From Euglena gracilis (lineage: Eukaryota > Euglenida > Euglenophyceae > Euglenales), in NCBI GenBank assembly GCA_039621445.1, contig CP154954.1, positions 37,681,703 to 37,745,702 on the forward strand: 64,000 nucleotides of DNA, written 5' to 3'. The translations under genes were made by a program, and so were the position numbers. The notes under the pieces are model-generated. The model was not told where the DNA came from, did no database searches, and saw nothing but the letters and a program-made list of their open reading frames with translations. Numbering within the stretch: the stretch's first letter is position 1; the number at the start of each line of letters is the position of its first letter. Positions 9,852 to 18,675 of the stretch are shown here, piece after piece.

Positions 9852-10858
9852 TCACTCAAAAACTGAACCGGTGGCCATATCAGCCATTGACTTTCTTGAC
9901 ACATATACGTCTTTGAATTTATGAGTGCTAAAGCAGGGATGATCCCTTTGGTTACATGGGGTATCATCCCCCTCCCTGCCCGAAGCCGGGTGATAATCCT
10001 CAATAGAGGTTGTTCGTTGACCTACCTCATGCCTTTTGGCTGAAGTATGGTCTTTTGAACTGCGACTCATATCGCGATGACTCTGGCTTGGGTGGGGAGG
10101 AGTGGCATAGCGACATTTGGGTGGGGAGTGGTTGGTGGATCCGCACAGTGAACCTGTGGATAGTGAATTTTGCGAATGCGCATTTCGTAAAGGATGAGAA
10201 CTGCATGATGAGGCTGATCCTCTTGGTCTTGTGTTGCGCTTTCGCGCTGCGGGATTTGGATATTGGCAAGATATATGACCCTTTTTGTCACACAAAAAGC
10301 AAAATTTGTCCAAAAATTCATCTGAAGAGCGCGAATCGCGCAATTTGGGTTCTGCCATAGCGGTATGTGATAAGCATGACACATTTTTCACAGAACTGAC
10401 TTGGATAGTGGGTATTCTTGTTGTGGGGTGGCTCGTATAAGCCGACTGGATTTGTCCGAGAAGCTGTGATAGCTTCAGTTGTTTGGAAACATAGTTCCAT
10501 CGCTCATCGAGCGTCAAAATACGTCCTGCGAGTTCCCCGCGGTGAATTTCTTTGATGATTTTCGGTATAAAGTGCAGTAATACTGCGTCAAATTGCTCTT
10601 TCATTGGGTTTCGCCTAACTCGTCTGCCTCGGCTGCCAAACAGAGCCATTTTGAGTACCATAGGTCTATCGACCTCAATTTTCGGTCATGGGGGGCATAT
10701 TGCCGCCATTTTTTCTCCAGAGTGATTCTGGAAACTAAACTGGAACGTGATGAAGCATGTTGCTTAACCAAATTCTGAAAAGGCCCGCAAATGACCAATT
10801 GTCTTGCGCGTTCCTTTTCGTCTTTTGGTAGACAATCTATGAACTCCATTTTGATCAC
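9852..10858 (-). pseudogene. gag: Gag capsid-nucleocapsid part of E2
   Basis: Two overlapping frames (10,601-10,858 and 9,852-10,661) carry the capsid phrases EFIDCLPKDEKERARQLV and LSQLLGQIQSAYTSHPT, then a zinc knuckle. The knuckle reads CFLCDKKGHISCQY, so the final Cys of the CCHC pattern is Tyr. E8 keeps CFLCNKSGHMSQEC. An Arg/Ser-rich tail follows. Frame breaks and the lost Cys mark it as non-functional. Confidence 0.8.
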
Positions 10859-10882
10859 CTCTGGGTTTCCGTTGTGGGTTGA

Positions 10883-11577
10883 TCATTTCAGATCCCAATA
10901 ATATTCCCAATCAGGGAAAAACTGTTTCCATGTTGTTGGGTCACCGTCCCATTGGGGCTTTACCTTTTTCGCGACAGCGATGATTCCTTTTATCTCTTTC
11001 TGAGACTCCCATGGCCCTTCGGTGGTATTCAAGGAGGTTGGGCCTGGGCGCAAAACCGCACTATGCGCGGGTACCTCGGTGGTTGCACCAAGTGTACTTT
11101 TGGGTGTATTTTGCGAATGCGCATTCAATATTCCACTTGGTGTACCATAGGTACCTTGCAAACTTGGTGAATCGCGAATGCGCGAATGGTGATGCTGATG
11201 CATCTCAGGATCAATACCATGTGCGGGAGTGCGGCTCATACCGGGACAAAGTTCATATTCCCAAATTTTTCGATTTCTTTGAGGGTTTCGCTTGGCTTTC
11301 TCTTGAAAACCAACCCCATCATCCAAAAAATGGTCCATTGGGACTGGTACCGCTGGGGGAGGGACCACTGCATGAGCAGAATCGTAATTTTGTGGCAATG
11401 TGCCAATAGGCTCCGCCACAGGTGCGCTGTTAGCGCTTTTGGAGCTGGAATCTGCGGCAAGTGTGCCTACAACACCCATATCGGGTTTTGTTGTAAAAAA
11501 ACGCAATTGTGCGTGTACTTGATCAAAATTTTCTGTAAAGTCACGAAAATTTTTCTCCAAATCATCGAGAATTTTCA
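10883..11577 (-). pseudogene. gag: Gag middle part of E2
   Basis: Coding resumes on the left of the foreign insertion (LDDLEKNFRDFTENFDQV, coiled-coil-like) and runs to KKVKPQWDGDPTTWKQF, the capsid entry sequence shared by E4 (22.43 kb) and E8 (56.9 kb). Between these is a Pro/His/Ser-rich linker. The apparent start further right lies in the inserted DNA and is not real. Confidence 0.75.
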
Positions 11578-11830
11578 GATGACGGCTACACACCGCGGGA
11601 CCTGTGGGCGTACGTCGAGGCGCGGCTGCTGCATGTGCTGCGCCGCGCCGCCGGGCGGTGGGGCCGCGCACTGGAAGTGCAGTTTGACGACCGGCTGTGG
11701 GGCGGCTCCGCAGGCTGCGTGGGCCGCCCCCTTGCGGTGTTCCCTCTCCCCTCCCTGCTGGCCGCCCCCTGCCCCCCGCTGGTCCTGGCTGCAGCCTGGG
11801 CCCCCCTCCCTTCCCCCCCCCCCCCCGCGT
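11578..11830 (+). other. Exon-like coding stretch, unknown host protein
   Basis: A plus-strand frame reads DDGYTPRDLWAYVEARLL and then a basic and aromatic stretch (RRAAGRWGRALEVQFDD), amphipathic and protein-like, before dissolving into Pro/Leu low-complexity sequence. The opposite strand also has exon-like words (HNVVDGLQCAVMLTR before GTACGC, 11,840-11,890), so strand is not settled. No family is recognised. Confidence 0.3.
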
Positions 11831-12162
11831 ACCTCGTCAGCATCACTGCGCACTGCAGCCCGTCCACCACATTGTGCAAAAACTGTGTGCAAAGATTGCG
11901 TTCCGCTGCTTTGTCAGGCTTCAAACGGGCCTCCGTTCCATCATCCGACCATTTGGCACTCTCTCAAAGATACTGGCCCTTCACCTCCCCCACACCATTG
12001 CCTTGTGCCAGAGTATTCAGAGCAGACCTTGCCAGAATGGAGTGCAGGCAGAAGCCCCCCCCCCCCTGTTTGTTGCCTGTGTCTGACCTCCACGTGCGGC
12101 ACGCGACATGATTTCAAAGGCTGAGCGGGCATCTGCTGCCCCCCTCACTGCAGGTCAGCAGT

Positions 12163-12330
12163 ATGGCTGCCGAGCCCAAGAAGGCTGCACTGCTTGGCAG
12201 TGACGACAGTGACGGGGAGGCGGCGCCGAAGAAGCTCTCGCTGTTCGGCGAGGACGACGACGGGCCGGCCGAGGAGGGGGAGGGGGCGGTGCCCAGCGCC
12301 CTCAACTCCCTGCAAGTTGGCCAGGACCTG
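12163..12330 (+). pseudogene. Possible KRI1-like N-terminal exon (host gene fragment)
   Basis: An ATG at 12,163 opens a frame with acidic Ser/Asp clusters (LLGSDDSDGE, LFGEDDDGPAEEGEG), then LNSLQVGQDLADR. Proteins of the ribosome-biogenesis family KRI1 begin with acidic patches and a similar short motif (V-N-x-x-F-A-x-R) before a basic helix. Here the match breaks off at about 12,330 where the sequence changes character. It is a fragment at most. The assignment rests on pattern only and could be another acidic nuclear protein. Confidence 0.35.
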
Positions 12331-12611
12331 GCAGACCGTTCAAATTGGGGAAATGGGGACCCCAAGCACACACGATCGTGCTACGAATGAGCAGTCGATC
12401 AATGGGGGGGCACTCACCACACAACAAACTGGGCCAGAAAAGTTTTCGCCGGCCATAAACAGACAAGAAGCCTCAGTGCAACTAGGGGGGGGGGTGGATC
12501 AAAGGAATTTCTCCACGTTCATGGTAAATTCTAGATACATAGAACTCACAAAACTCATGAAAGTTAAAGTTCATTTTGTAAAGCCATTCATCCCTGATTT
12601 ACCCCCCAGTG

Positions 12612-13754
12612 CTAAAATCTTGGTAAGATTTCTCTAGGTTTTAATTTGCAGTTTAAGATTGCACCAATATCTTCCTGCAAACGCTTAATACGCCTGCGGT
12701 GTTTGGACATATCGTCCAGAAGAGGGATTTTGTCAGAAAAAGACCGGAAACCTTGCGAAATTTTTACAAAACCACTTTCCAATTCCCGTAGCACAGCTAG
12801 AGTGTGCACCGCTTCGGAAATAGACTCCAGTTGTGGAGATGGTTTGGAAGGAGGGGTATTTTGCGGATTCCGCACGTTTTCAGCCATTGGCTGTTCCACG
12901 CGAGAGAAATCTTTTTGCAAGTTTTTGACTTGCTGATTCACTGTTTCTTCAGTCCGTATCAGACTGTCACAAAAAAATTTCCTGACTTGGTGATTTTGAT
13001 CACGCATATCTGCAGAAAATCGCTGAAATTCTGAATTATGTGAACATGGTACTGCATTGCGGTTCTGCAACTCCGCAATTGCGGTTAGGATGTCAACAAT
13101 ATTATTCTGCCACCGTTGGTGGTAAGCATCCTGCCTGCTTGCAATATTCGCGATATGGGCGTAAAAACTTGTTTTTTCAGCAGACTTTTCACCACACCTA
13201 CATGATTTTTGCTCCAACCGGGAAAGTCTTTCCTCCAATTGCTGCACATAAGTGATGGAAGCCAAACCTTCACCTGGTTGGGTGTGCATATGGTGAAAAT
13301 ATGCCGATTCACGGCTCAGTTGCATAATGCGCTGTTGCGCTTCCTCGAATGCAGCAGCTAGGGTATCGAGCTGCTCCAAGGTAACAAAAGCTCCCATATC
13401 AGGATTTTTGTGCTCAAAAAGTACCGTTATTGGCTCCACTTTTGTAAACAAATTTTGCAAACTATGTTGCATGTGCGAAAATGCCGCGTCATTGCTGGAT
13501 TGCCTCTCACACAAATTTTCGCTCAGTCTCTGAGTGTTTTGTGCGGGTGTGTCCTCCTTTGGAGGACATGCCAGCACGCGGTGGACCACATCATCAGGTT
13601 GTTTTGACAATTGTGCCTGTAGGCACCGTTGCGACATCCTGATGCAGGGAAGTACTACAAGATGACTGACTTTGATAATCACACTGGGCGATGGGTTGCT
13701 CAATAGAGCCACACGTCGATAGGCGTTGCACCCATTGCGCATCGGGGTTATCAC
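12612..13754 (-). pseudogene. gag: Gag coiled-coil N-terminal region of E2
   Basis: A 380-codon frame dominated by heptad-like coiled coil (LEERLSRLEQKSCRCG, LRELESGFVKISQG). Homologous stretches are in E6 (38,938-39,861) and E8 (57,894-58,523), with the shared block QQLEERxSRLEQKxCxCG. It ends at the foreign insertion (ILNCKLK). Such a long coiled-coil arm before the capsid is unusual for Ty3 Gag. It probably drives Gag self-assembly. Confidence 0.8.
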
Positions 13755-14130
13755 CTAAATCAAACACCGTTAGGTGTGGAAACTCGTTGGTGTGGAGATG
13801 CTCGATGGAGCTTGATACCGTTAGGTGTTGCACCCTTTGGGTGCTGGAATGCTCGATAGAGCTGGGAACGGTGGGGGAATGCTCTATAGAGCTGGGGGTT
13901 GGAGGTAATTGCTCGATAGAGCTGGCCAATGTGGGGGGATGCTCGATAGAGCTGGACACCGTTAGGTGTGGCACCCATTGGGTGGGGGGTTGCTCGATGG
14001 AGCTGTGGGGGGAATGCTCGATAGAGCTGAAAACTGTGGTGCGGTGGTGCTCAATAGAGCTGAAAACCACTGGGGTGGGGGATGCTCAATAGAGCTGGAA
14101 ACCATTGGGGTGCGGGAATGCTCAATAGAG
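13690..14130 (-). repeat. Gag minisatellite encoding SSIEH repeats
   Basis: About a dozen units of roughly 25-45 bp share TGCTCGATAGAGCTG on the plus strand. On the minus strand they encode SSIEHxxPxx, in more than one frame because unit lengths vary. E6, E8 and E11 lack this expansion at the same place, so it arose in E2. Confidence 0.8.
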
Positions 14131-14482
14131 CTGGGAGTTGCCCCATATAGGGCCACACACCTGGGTTGGAGCATATACTCCTGCGACAAATCTTCATCAA
14201 ACTTTCTCAAAGAACTAATCAAAGCTTTTGATGTGTTGGTGCTTGAGCTCTGCATAGTTTTATTTGCAGAAACAAACACAGTCAAACCACAAAAGGTAAG
14301 CAAAGGAACAAACTTAGAAGGATGTGGCAGCGTATACTGCCCGGAACCTCCTGAAGCTTATACCTGTGCTTAGAAGTTGGCTCCAAACAGCTCGTGGATG
14401 GTCTGTAGCCTATAGGCTCAGCACCACTCACTATTTGAAGTCACCTGTTAAGATGGGGGGGAGAAGGGGCGTAGGAAAGAAA

Positions 14483-14497
14483 CCTAATCTGCTACCA
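14483..14497 (-). promoter_or_regulatory. Primer-binding site of E2 (tRNA-iMet)
   Basis: The minus strand reads TGGTAGCAGATTAGG two bases after the LTR end. The first ten bases complement an initiator tRNA-Met 3' end of the AGCAGA...UACCA type. Confidence 0.75.
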
Positions 14498-14499
14498 AG

Positions 14500-14860
14500 T
14501 GTCCGTCCCCTGACTCTATTCCCACTGCCTGTCGGCCTACTTACACACTCCCGTGGGAACAGAACCAGGAGAGTAACAAAAAAGAAAGTCTTTCACTTAA
14601 CTATTAGTTTTTATTGCCTTTGGGCTTATGCAGAGCACAAGGCAAACCAGGTGTGATTTTGGAACCTCAGTTCCAGTAGTGTTCTCCTATCGGAGTTCAA
14701 TCCTTCAAATCTTTGATTTGCCCTTTTGGGCTGATGAAACACAAAGCAAAACAATAATACCACCTTGTAAGGGTTGCCCCTCCTGAGGTCCCTGTGAAGG
14801 GACCCCTGGCGGCGCAACCCGCGTAGGATCGTTAAAATTTGAGCACCTCGGGCCCACCTG
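14500..14860 (-). repeat. 5' LTR of E2 (degenerate)
   Basis: The minus-strand LTR ends GGACGGACA at 14,500. It shares AAGGTGGTATTA and the CTTTGTG-rich block with other family A LTRs. The outer (right) edge near 14,860 is uncertain because no clear TGTAC start is visible where family B sequence begins. Confidence 0.6.
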
Positions 14861-15060
14861 GTGGGGGTTTTCCCCTTGGTAGAAAAGTGGGGTAGGGGTG
14901 GGTGTTGGTGAGGATGGTGATGAAAATGACATACTTTTGTTTCAGCAAATGAACTTTGATACTTGAACTTGATTGTAATTTCAACTTTCCTTGATTTCTT
15001 TGTACTTTGAATTTGCTTGCAATGCAAAACAATTGACGCCAAATGTCAGACAAAACAGAG
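14705..15060 (-). other. Family B 5'-region fragment
   Basis: The minus strand has a CAAG/AAAG-rich leader (TTCAAAGTACAAAGAAATC-like) followed by a Pro/Thr-rich frame (PTPTPTPLFYQGENPHQ). Similar leaders are at the complement of 42,100-42,250 and on the plus strand at 61,080-61,270. It is probably the start of a second retroelement family. It overlaps the uncertain edge of the E2 LTR. Confidence 0.4.
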
Positions 15061-15099
15061 TGTGAACAGAGTGTAAACAGAGCCCTGTGAACAGAAAAT

Positions 15100-16140
15100 G
15101 TAGCATTGGAGGGGGGCTACAGCTGGGGGGGGCTACTTGGTATACTCTGCGCGATTCTTAATGAATTGCGCCATCGCAAGCACCCACGAAGGGGGTGCGC
15201 ATGCTTGCGCAAAGCCCGGAGGGGCTTGCACATCCCCTTGGGGGTTGCCTGTTGGCCCCCTCAACCTGCCCCCTCCTTTACCTTCCCTTGGCTTGGTCAA
15301 AATGGGCTGCGGGGCCCCCTTGGGGGCCAGTGGGGCCTCAAAAGGCCCTTGGGGGCCTTGGAGCCCCCTTGCGGCCCTTCGTGGCCCCTTTGGGCCCCCT
15401 TGGGACCCCCTCTTGGACGGGGACGGGCACCCTCGGACCGCGCACACTCCTCTCCTAAAAAAATTGCCGTGCAATTTAAATTCGACTCCTTTGCCGGTCC
15501 GAGGTGCCGCCCCCCCCTTTTGCTTTCCCGCCTCTGAAAAAATTTGCATTTTTTTCTTGTTGAAACGCACAGACGGTGGCGCCACGTGCCGTGCGTGGCG
15601 CGTGCTGTCGGGGAGGGGGTACAAGGGAGGGGCGAGAAGGGGGACGGGCGCCTCTGGGCTCGTGACCCGGGGAGGCACCGCTTGGGGCCCCTCCGCTCCC
15701 CCTCCGGTCCTGTGAGCCTTCTTGGCCCATGGGTAGGGCCGGACTGCCCCCCCCCCCGCAACACTCGATGCCAATGTGTAATTGTGATTCCCCCCCCAGG
15801 CCCCGCTTGGCCCGGGGTGGAAAGCTCCTGCATGTTGAGAAGGAAACATTTGACCAACCCAGCAGGGCTGCCCCGCCTTGCCCGGTATCTCGGGGCCAAA
15901 GGCCCCCGGGGGCTTGGCAGGGGTGCGTGCTGGAGGGGGCGCCGGGGAGGCGCCTTGGGTGGGGCCCGTTCCTTGGAGGAGGGGGCTGCCCCCCCACCCC
16001 CGTGGAGGGGGTCGGGGCTGCCCCCCCCCCCCCGCGTTGTGGGCTGGGCCGCCTTGGCCGTGGCCCGTCCTCTTGAGAGGGGGGTCTGGGGGCTGTCCCC
16101 CCCTCCCGCTCCCTCCGGTGTGGAGGGGTGTGACCGACCG
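15100..16140. other. GC-rich, C/G-run-rich region
   Basis: Long overlapping frames exist on both strands, but all encode Gly/Pro/Arg low-complexity protein. This is expected from GC-rich sequence with GGGGCCCC words and gives no reason to call a gene. It resembles the family B blocks at 42.7-43.6 kb and 60.4-61.0 kb in composition. Confidence 0.45.
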
Positions 16141-16410
16141 CAAAAAAAATCGGCAGGCGCCCAGGCGCCCCCCACCTTTCCGTCGGCACGGTTGGCCGAT
16201 GAGGGGGGCAGCCAACCGTCAAAAATCGGGAAGAATTGGCAGGCGCCCCCCCCCCTCCCTCGGCACGGTGGGCCGAAGAGGTGTGTGGCCAACCATCAAA
16301 AATTGGTTAAAATGGTAGGTGCCCCCCCCTCCCTCGGCACGGTGGGCCGAAGAGGGGTGTGGCCAACCAGCAAAAATTGAACAAAATGAGCAGGTGCCCC
16401 CCCCCGGAGC
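16140..16410. repeat. Three-copy tandem repeat, about 76 bp
   Basis: CGGCACGGT recurs at 16,183, 16,261 and 16,335. Each is followed by GGCCGA, a GGGG/GTGG stretch, GGCCAACC and AAAAAT, then C-runs. Spacing is 78 and 74 bp. Confidence 0.75.
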
Positions 16411-17013
16411 CAAATTTGGCCACGGGGCACCCCCACCGCCTAATGACAACGCAACACGAAAATGAAACCGAGATCGACCGAACGCTTGAAGGGCTCAAAA
16501 AAAAAAGGAAAAAATAATGCACACCCGGGGGCTCGAGGCACCCGTTGGGCCTCCGTGGCCCTGTGGGCCCTTGGGCCCGCAGGCGCCTGTGGACCCCCTG
16601 TGGGCCCCTGGGGCGCCGCACTGTGCGGTGTGGTGCACGTGCGGCGCGTGGGGCGCCTCATCTCGTGGGGCGCTTGCCCCTCGGGGCGCTATGTGGGCCG
16701 CGGGTGGTGGGCGAGGCCAGCCTTGGGGGGGCTGTGGGCCCCTCACCCATTGGGACCCCCCCCCGGTGTGCTCCTGTGGCCTCCTCGCCCCACCCGGGCG
16801 TCCCGTCGCCCCTCCTGGCCCCCTCGCCCGTAGCCAAGGGGCACTGTGGGGTTGACTTCGCTGCAATTGAAATTGAGATTGAACCTGCGAAACACAACAA
16901 CAACAACAAACAAAGGAAATCAGCTCGTTCCCTCCATGGTTTTCCGCACCAACCCCATTTCGGCCCCCCCCTCCCCCGGCATGGGCTAGCCTCCACAGGT
17001 AAGCCGGCCCAGG
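16411..17013. other. GC-rich interval next to the E3 3' end
   Basis: No gene is supported. Around 16,966-16,980 the minus strand has a purine-rich G/A tract just beyond the E3 reading frame, a candidate polypurine tract. An adjoining LTR was not found by eye. Confidence 0.35.
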
Positions 17014-17838
17014 CTACGTCTGGGTCGGCGGGGGGGGGGGGGGCTTAGGCGTCCTCATCGGAGCCGGGCCACAAGGGCTCGAACTCCGCGAGGAGCAGTT
17101 GGAGCACCCCGCCGGGCTCCCCGACCTGGTGCCCTTCGGCGTCCTCGGCCTCGGGGTCCCTGGCCGTGGCAGCCGCGGCGAGGAGGTCCAACGACCCGAC
17201 TCGCTTGCCTCCTCCTCGCTCCCCTGGTCGTCCCCTTCGCCAGGCGCCTCCGCCTGCACCTCCGCATCCACCCGCTGCGGCGCTCCCTCGCCCACCAACC
17301 GCCCCACCACGCTCCGGAGGTGCTTCACCTCCGCCACCAGCCCCTTGAGGTAGGCCAGCAGGGAGCGGAGGTCCTCCGGGCGTGTGGGGGACGGTGGTCG
17401 GGGGGGGTCGGCCGGCTGGGGAGGTTCCGCGGGGGTGTCCAGGTGGGGGCGCTTGGGGGCGGGCAAGAGGGTGAGGAGGGCGGCCTCCGCCTCGGCGGCC
17501 GATGGTGGCGGGGGGGGGGAAGGGGAGAGGTCCAGGGACGTAGGGGCGACGGGGCACGTAGCGCTGCATCCTACGCACAAGAGCGAAGGATGTGCGTGTG
17601 CTCCGCCACCACCACAGTCCCGCACCCGCCGTCCCCTCGCCTCCACCTCCTGCCCCTCTCCTCCCTTATTGACCCCGTCCCCGCCCCCCCCCCTCTTCCC
17701 GGGGCGGAGAAGTCCCACCACCTCCAACGGAATCCCCTTGGCTGCACAATAATCCACCACATCCTCGTTGTAGGAGGGGAAGAAATCCGACCAAGGCAGC
17801 CATTGGAGATCCGTCGGATCCCAATTTTTCCACGTCAC
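17014..17838 (-). pseudogene. pol: E3 chromodomain end and Pro-rich/coiled tail
   Basis: The frame is continuous with the integrase frame through a TAG. It starts VTWKNWDPTDLQWLPW, the second half of a chromodomain (TAG falls where Leu is usual), then YNEDVVDYCAAKGIP. The remainder is Gly/Pro-rich with a short leucine-rich helix (LLAYLKGLVAEVKHL) and an acidic stretch. The tail has no recognised function. Confidence 0.65.
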
Positions 17839-18675
17839 CTAAAATTCCGGGACCCCCGTTTCCGGGTGGTTCCGGCTGCCAACAATCTCCTCCACCACCC
17901 ACTCATCCGGTCCCACCTCTAGGGGGGCCGCCTTGTCATTGAAATAGAACAGTGGGAGGGGGTCGGTGGAGAACTCGTCCTCCGCGTGGAGCTTGAGTTG
18001 GCTCCGGTGTGTCTCTTGGCGGGCACCCGGGGCCAGCTCCACCACATATGAGTGGCGACCCCGGCGGGCCACCACAGTCCCCCTTTTCCACTTGGTGGCC
18101 AACTTGTCTGTGCCCGGCTGTGTCTCGGGGCGGGACCACACCTTGGCACCGACCTCCAGGGGAGGTGGGTCCCTTCTCCTGGCGTTGATGGAAGCCCACC
18201 TCTTGGCGTGCAGGGCGTTCAGGGTTGAGGCCACCTTCTCGTCCATAGCCCGCATCCGTGCCATGAAGTCGGCTGCCCCCTCGGCCTCTCGTGGGGGCTG
18301 GTGGGGCAGGCCTTGGAGTGGCCGGTGCCGCCCGAAGACCACCTCGTAGGGCGACAAGCCCGACTCTCCTGGCACATCGTGCAGGTGCCGGAGGGCCTTG
18401 GGTAACAGCACCACCCATGAGGCCTCCTTCTCCGACAGGTCAGTGATGAGCTTGGACAGAGTGTTCATCACCCGTTGGCCTGCCACCTCTGCCCGACCGT
18501 TGGCCTGGTGGTGGTAGGCCTGCCCGTAGGCACGCCTCACCTCCATGGCGGCGCACATTGTTTGCCACCAAGCCGAAGCGAAGTGGGGGCCACGGTCCGA
18601 GGTCACCACAGAGGGCACCCCGAACATGTCCCAGTGGCGGAACATGGCCTTGGCCACCACCTCGGCTGTAAGGCC
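17839..18675 (-). pseudogene. pol: E3 integrase core and C-terminal domain
   Basis: This contains the second catalytic Asp region (SVVTSDRGPHFASAWW), the Glu region (YHHQANGRAEVAGQ), the GKx-like C-terminal domain (VWSRPETQPGTDKLATKW) and the start of the chromodomain (EWVVEEIVGSR). A TAG separates it from the upstream RT frame (AAPQK, stop, GLTAEVVAKAM) with no change of frame. The HHCC zinc-binding domain expected before the core is not found in either frame. Confidence 0.85.

Larger units (their letters stand above)
11578..12637. other. GC-rich foreign segment inserted in E2 gag
   Basis: E2 Gag coding stops near 12,637 and resumes near 11,577, whereas E6 and E8 are continuous at this point. 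The inserted 1.06 kb differs in composition, with GC-rich exon-like stretches, C-runs and splice-like words. The edges share a short imperfect match (AATTTTCAG and AATTTGCAG), possibly a target duplication. It looks like host genomic DNA captured by or inserted into the element. Confidence 0.65.
8270..14860 (-). mobile_element. E2: 5' half of a family A chromovirus (LTR, gag, protease; truncated before RT)
   Basis: Reading leftwards on the minus strand: LTR (14,860-14,500), PBS (14,497-14,483), Gag, a protease region, and a decayed pre-RT segment. The last is recognised from a weak match of about 8,400-8,560 to the E4 region at 25.3-25.5 kb. The element is interrupted by a 1.06-kb foreign segment and by minisatellites. 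The left limit is uncertain because the sequence decays gradually. RT, integrase and ORF3 are absent. Confidence 0.75.

Noticed and set aside
15133-16292. Minus-strand frames of 331-360 codons in GC-rich DNA
   Set aside because: Gly/Pro/Arg low-complexity protein with overlapping open frames on both strands; this is explained by composition.
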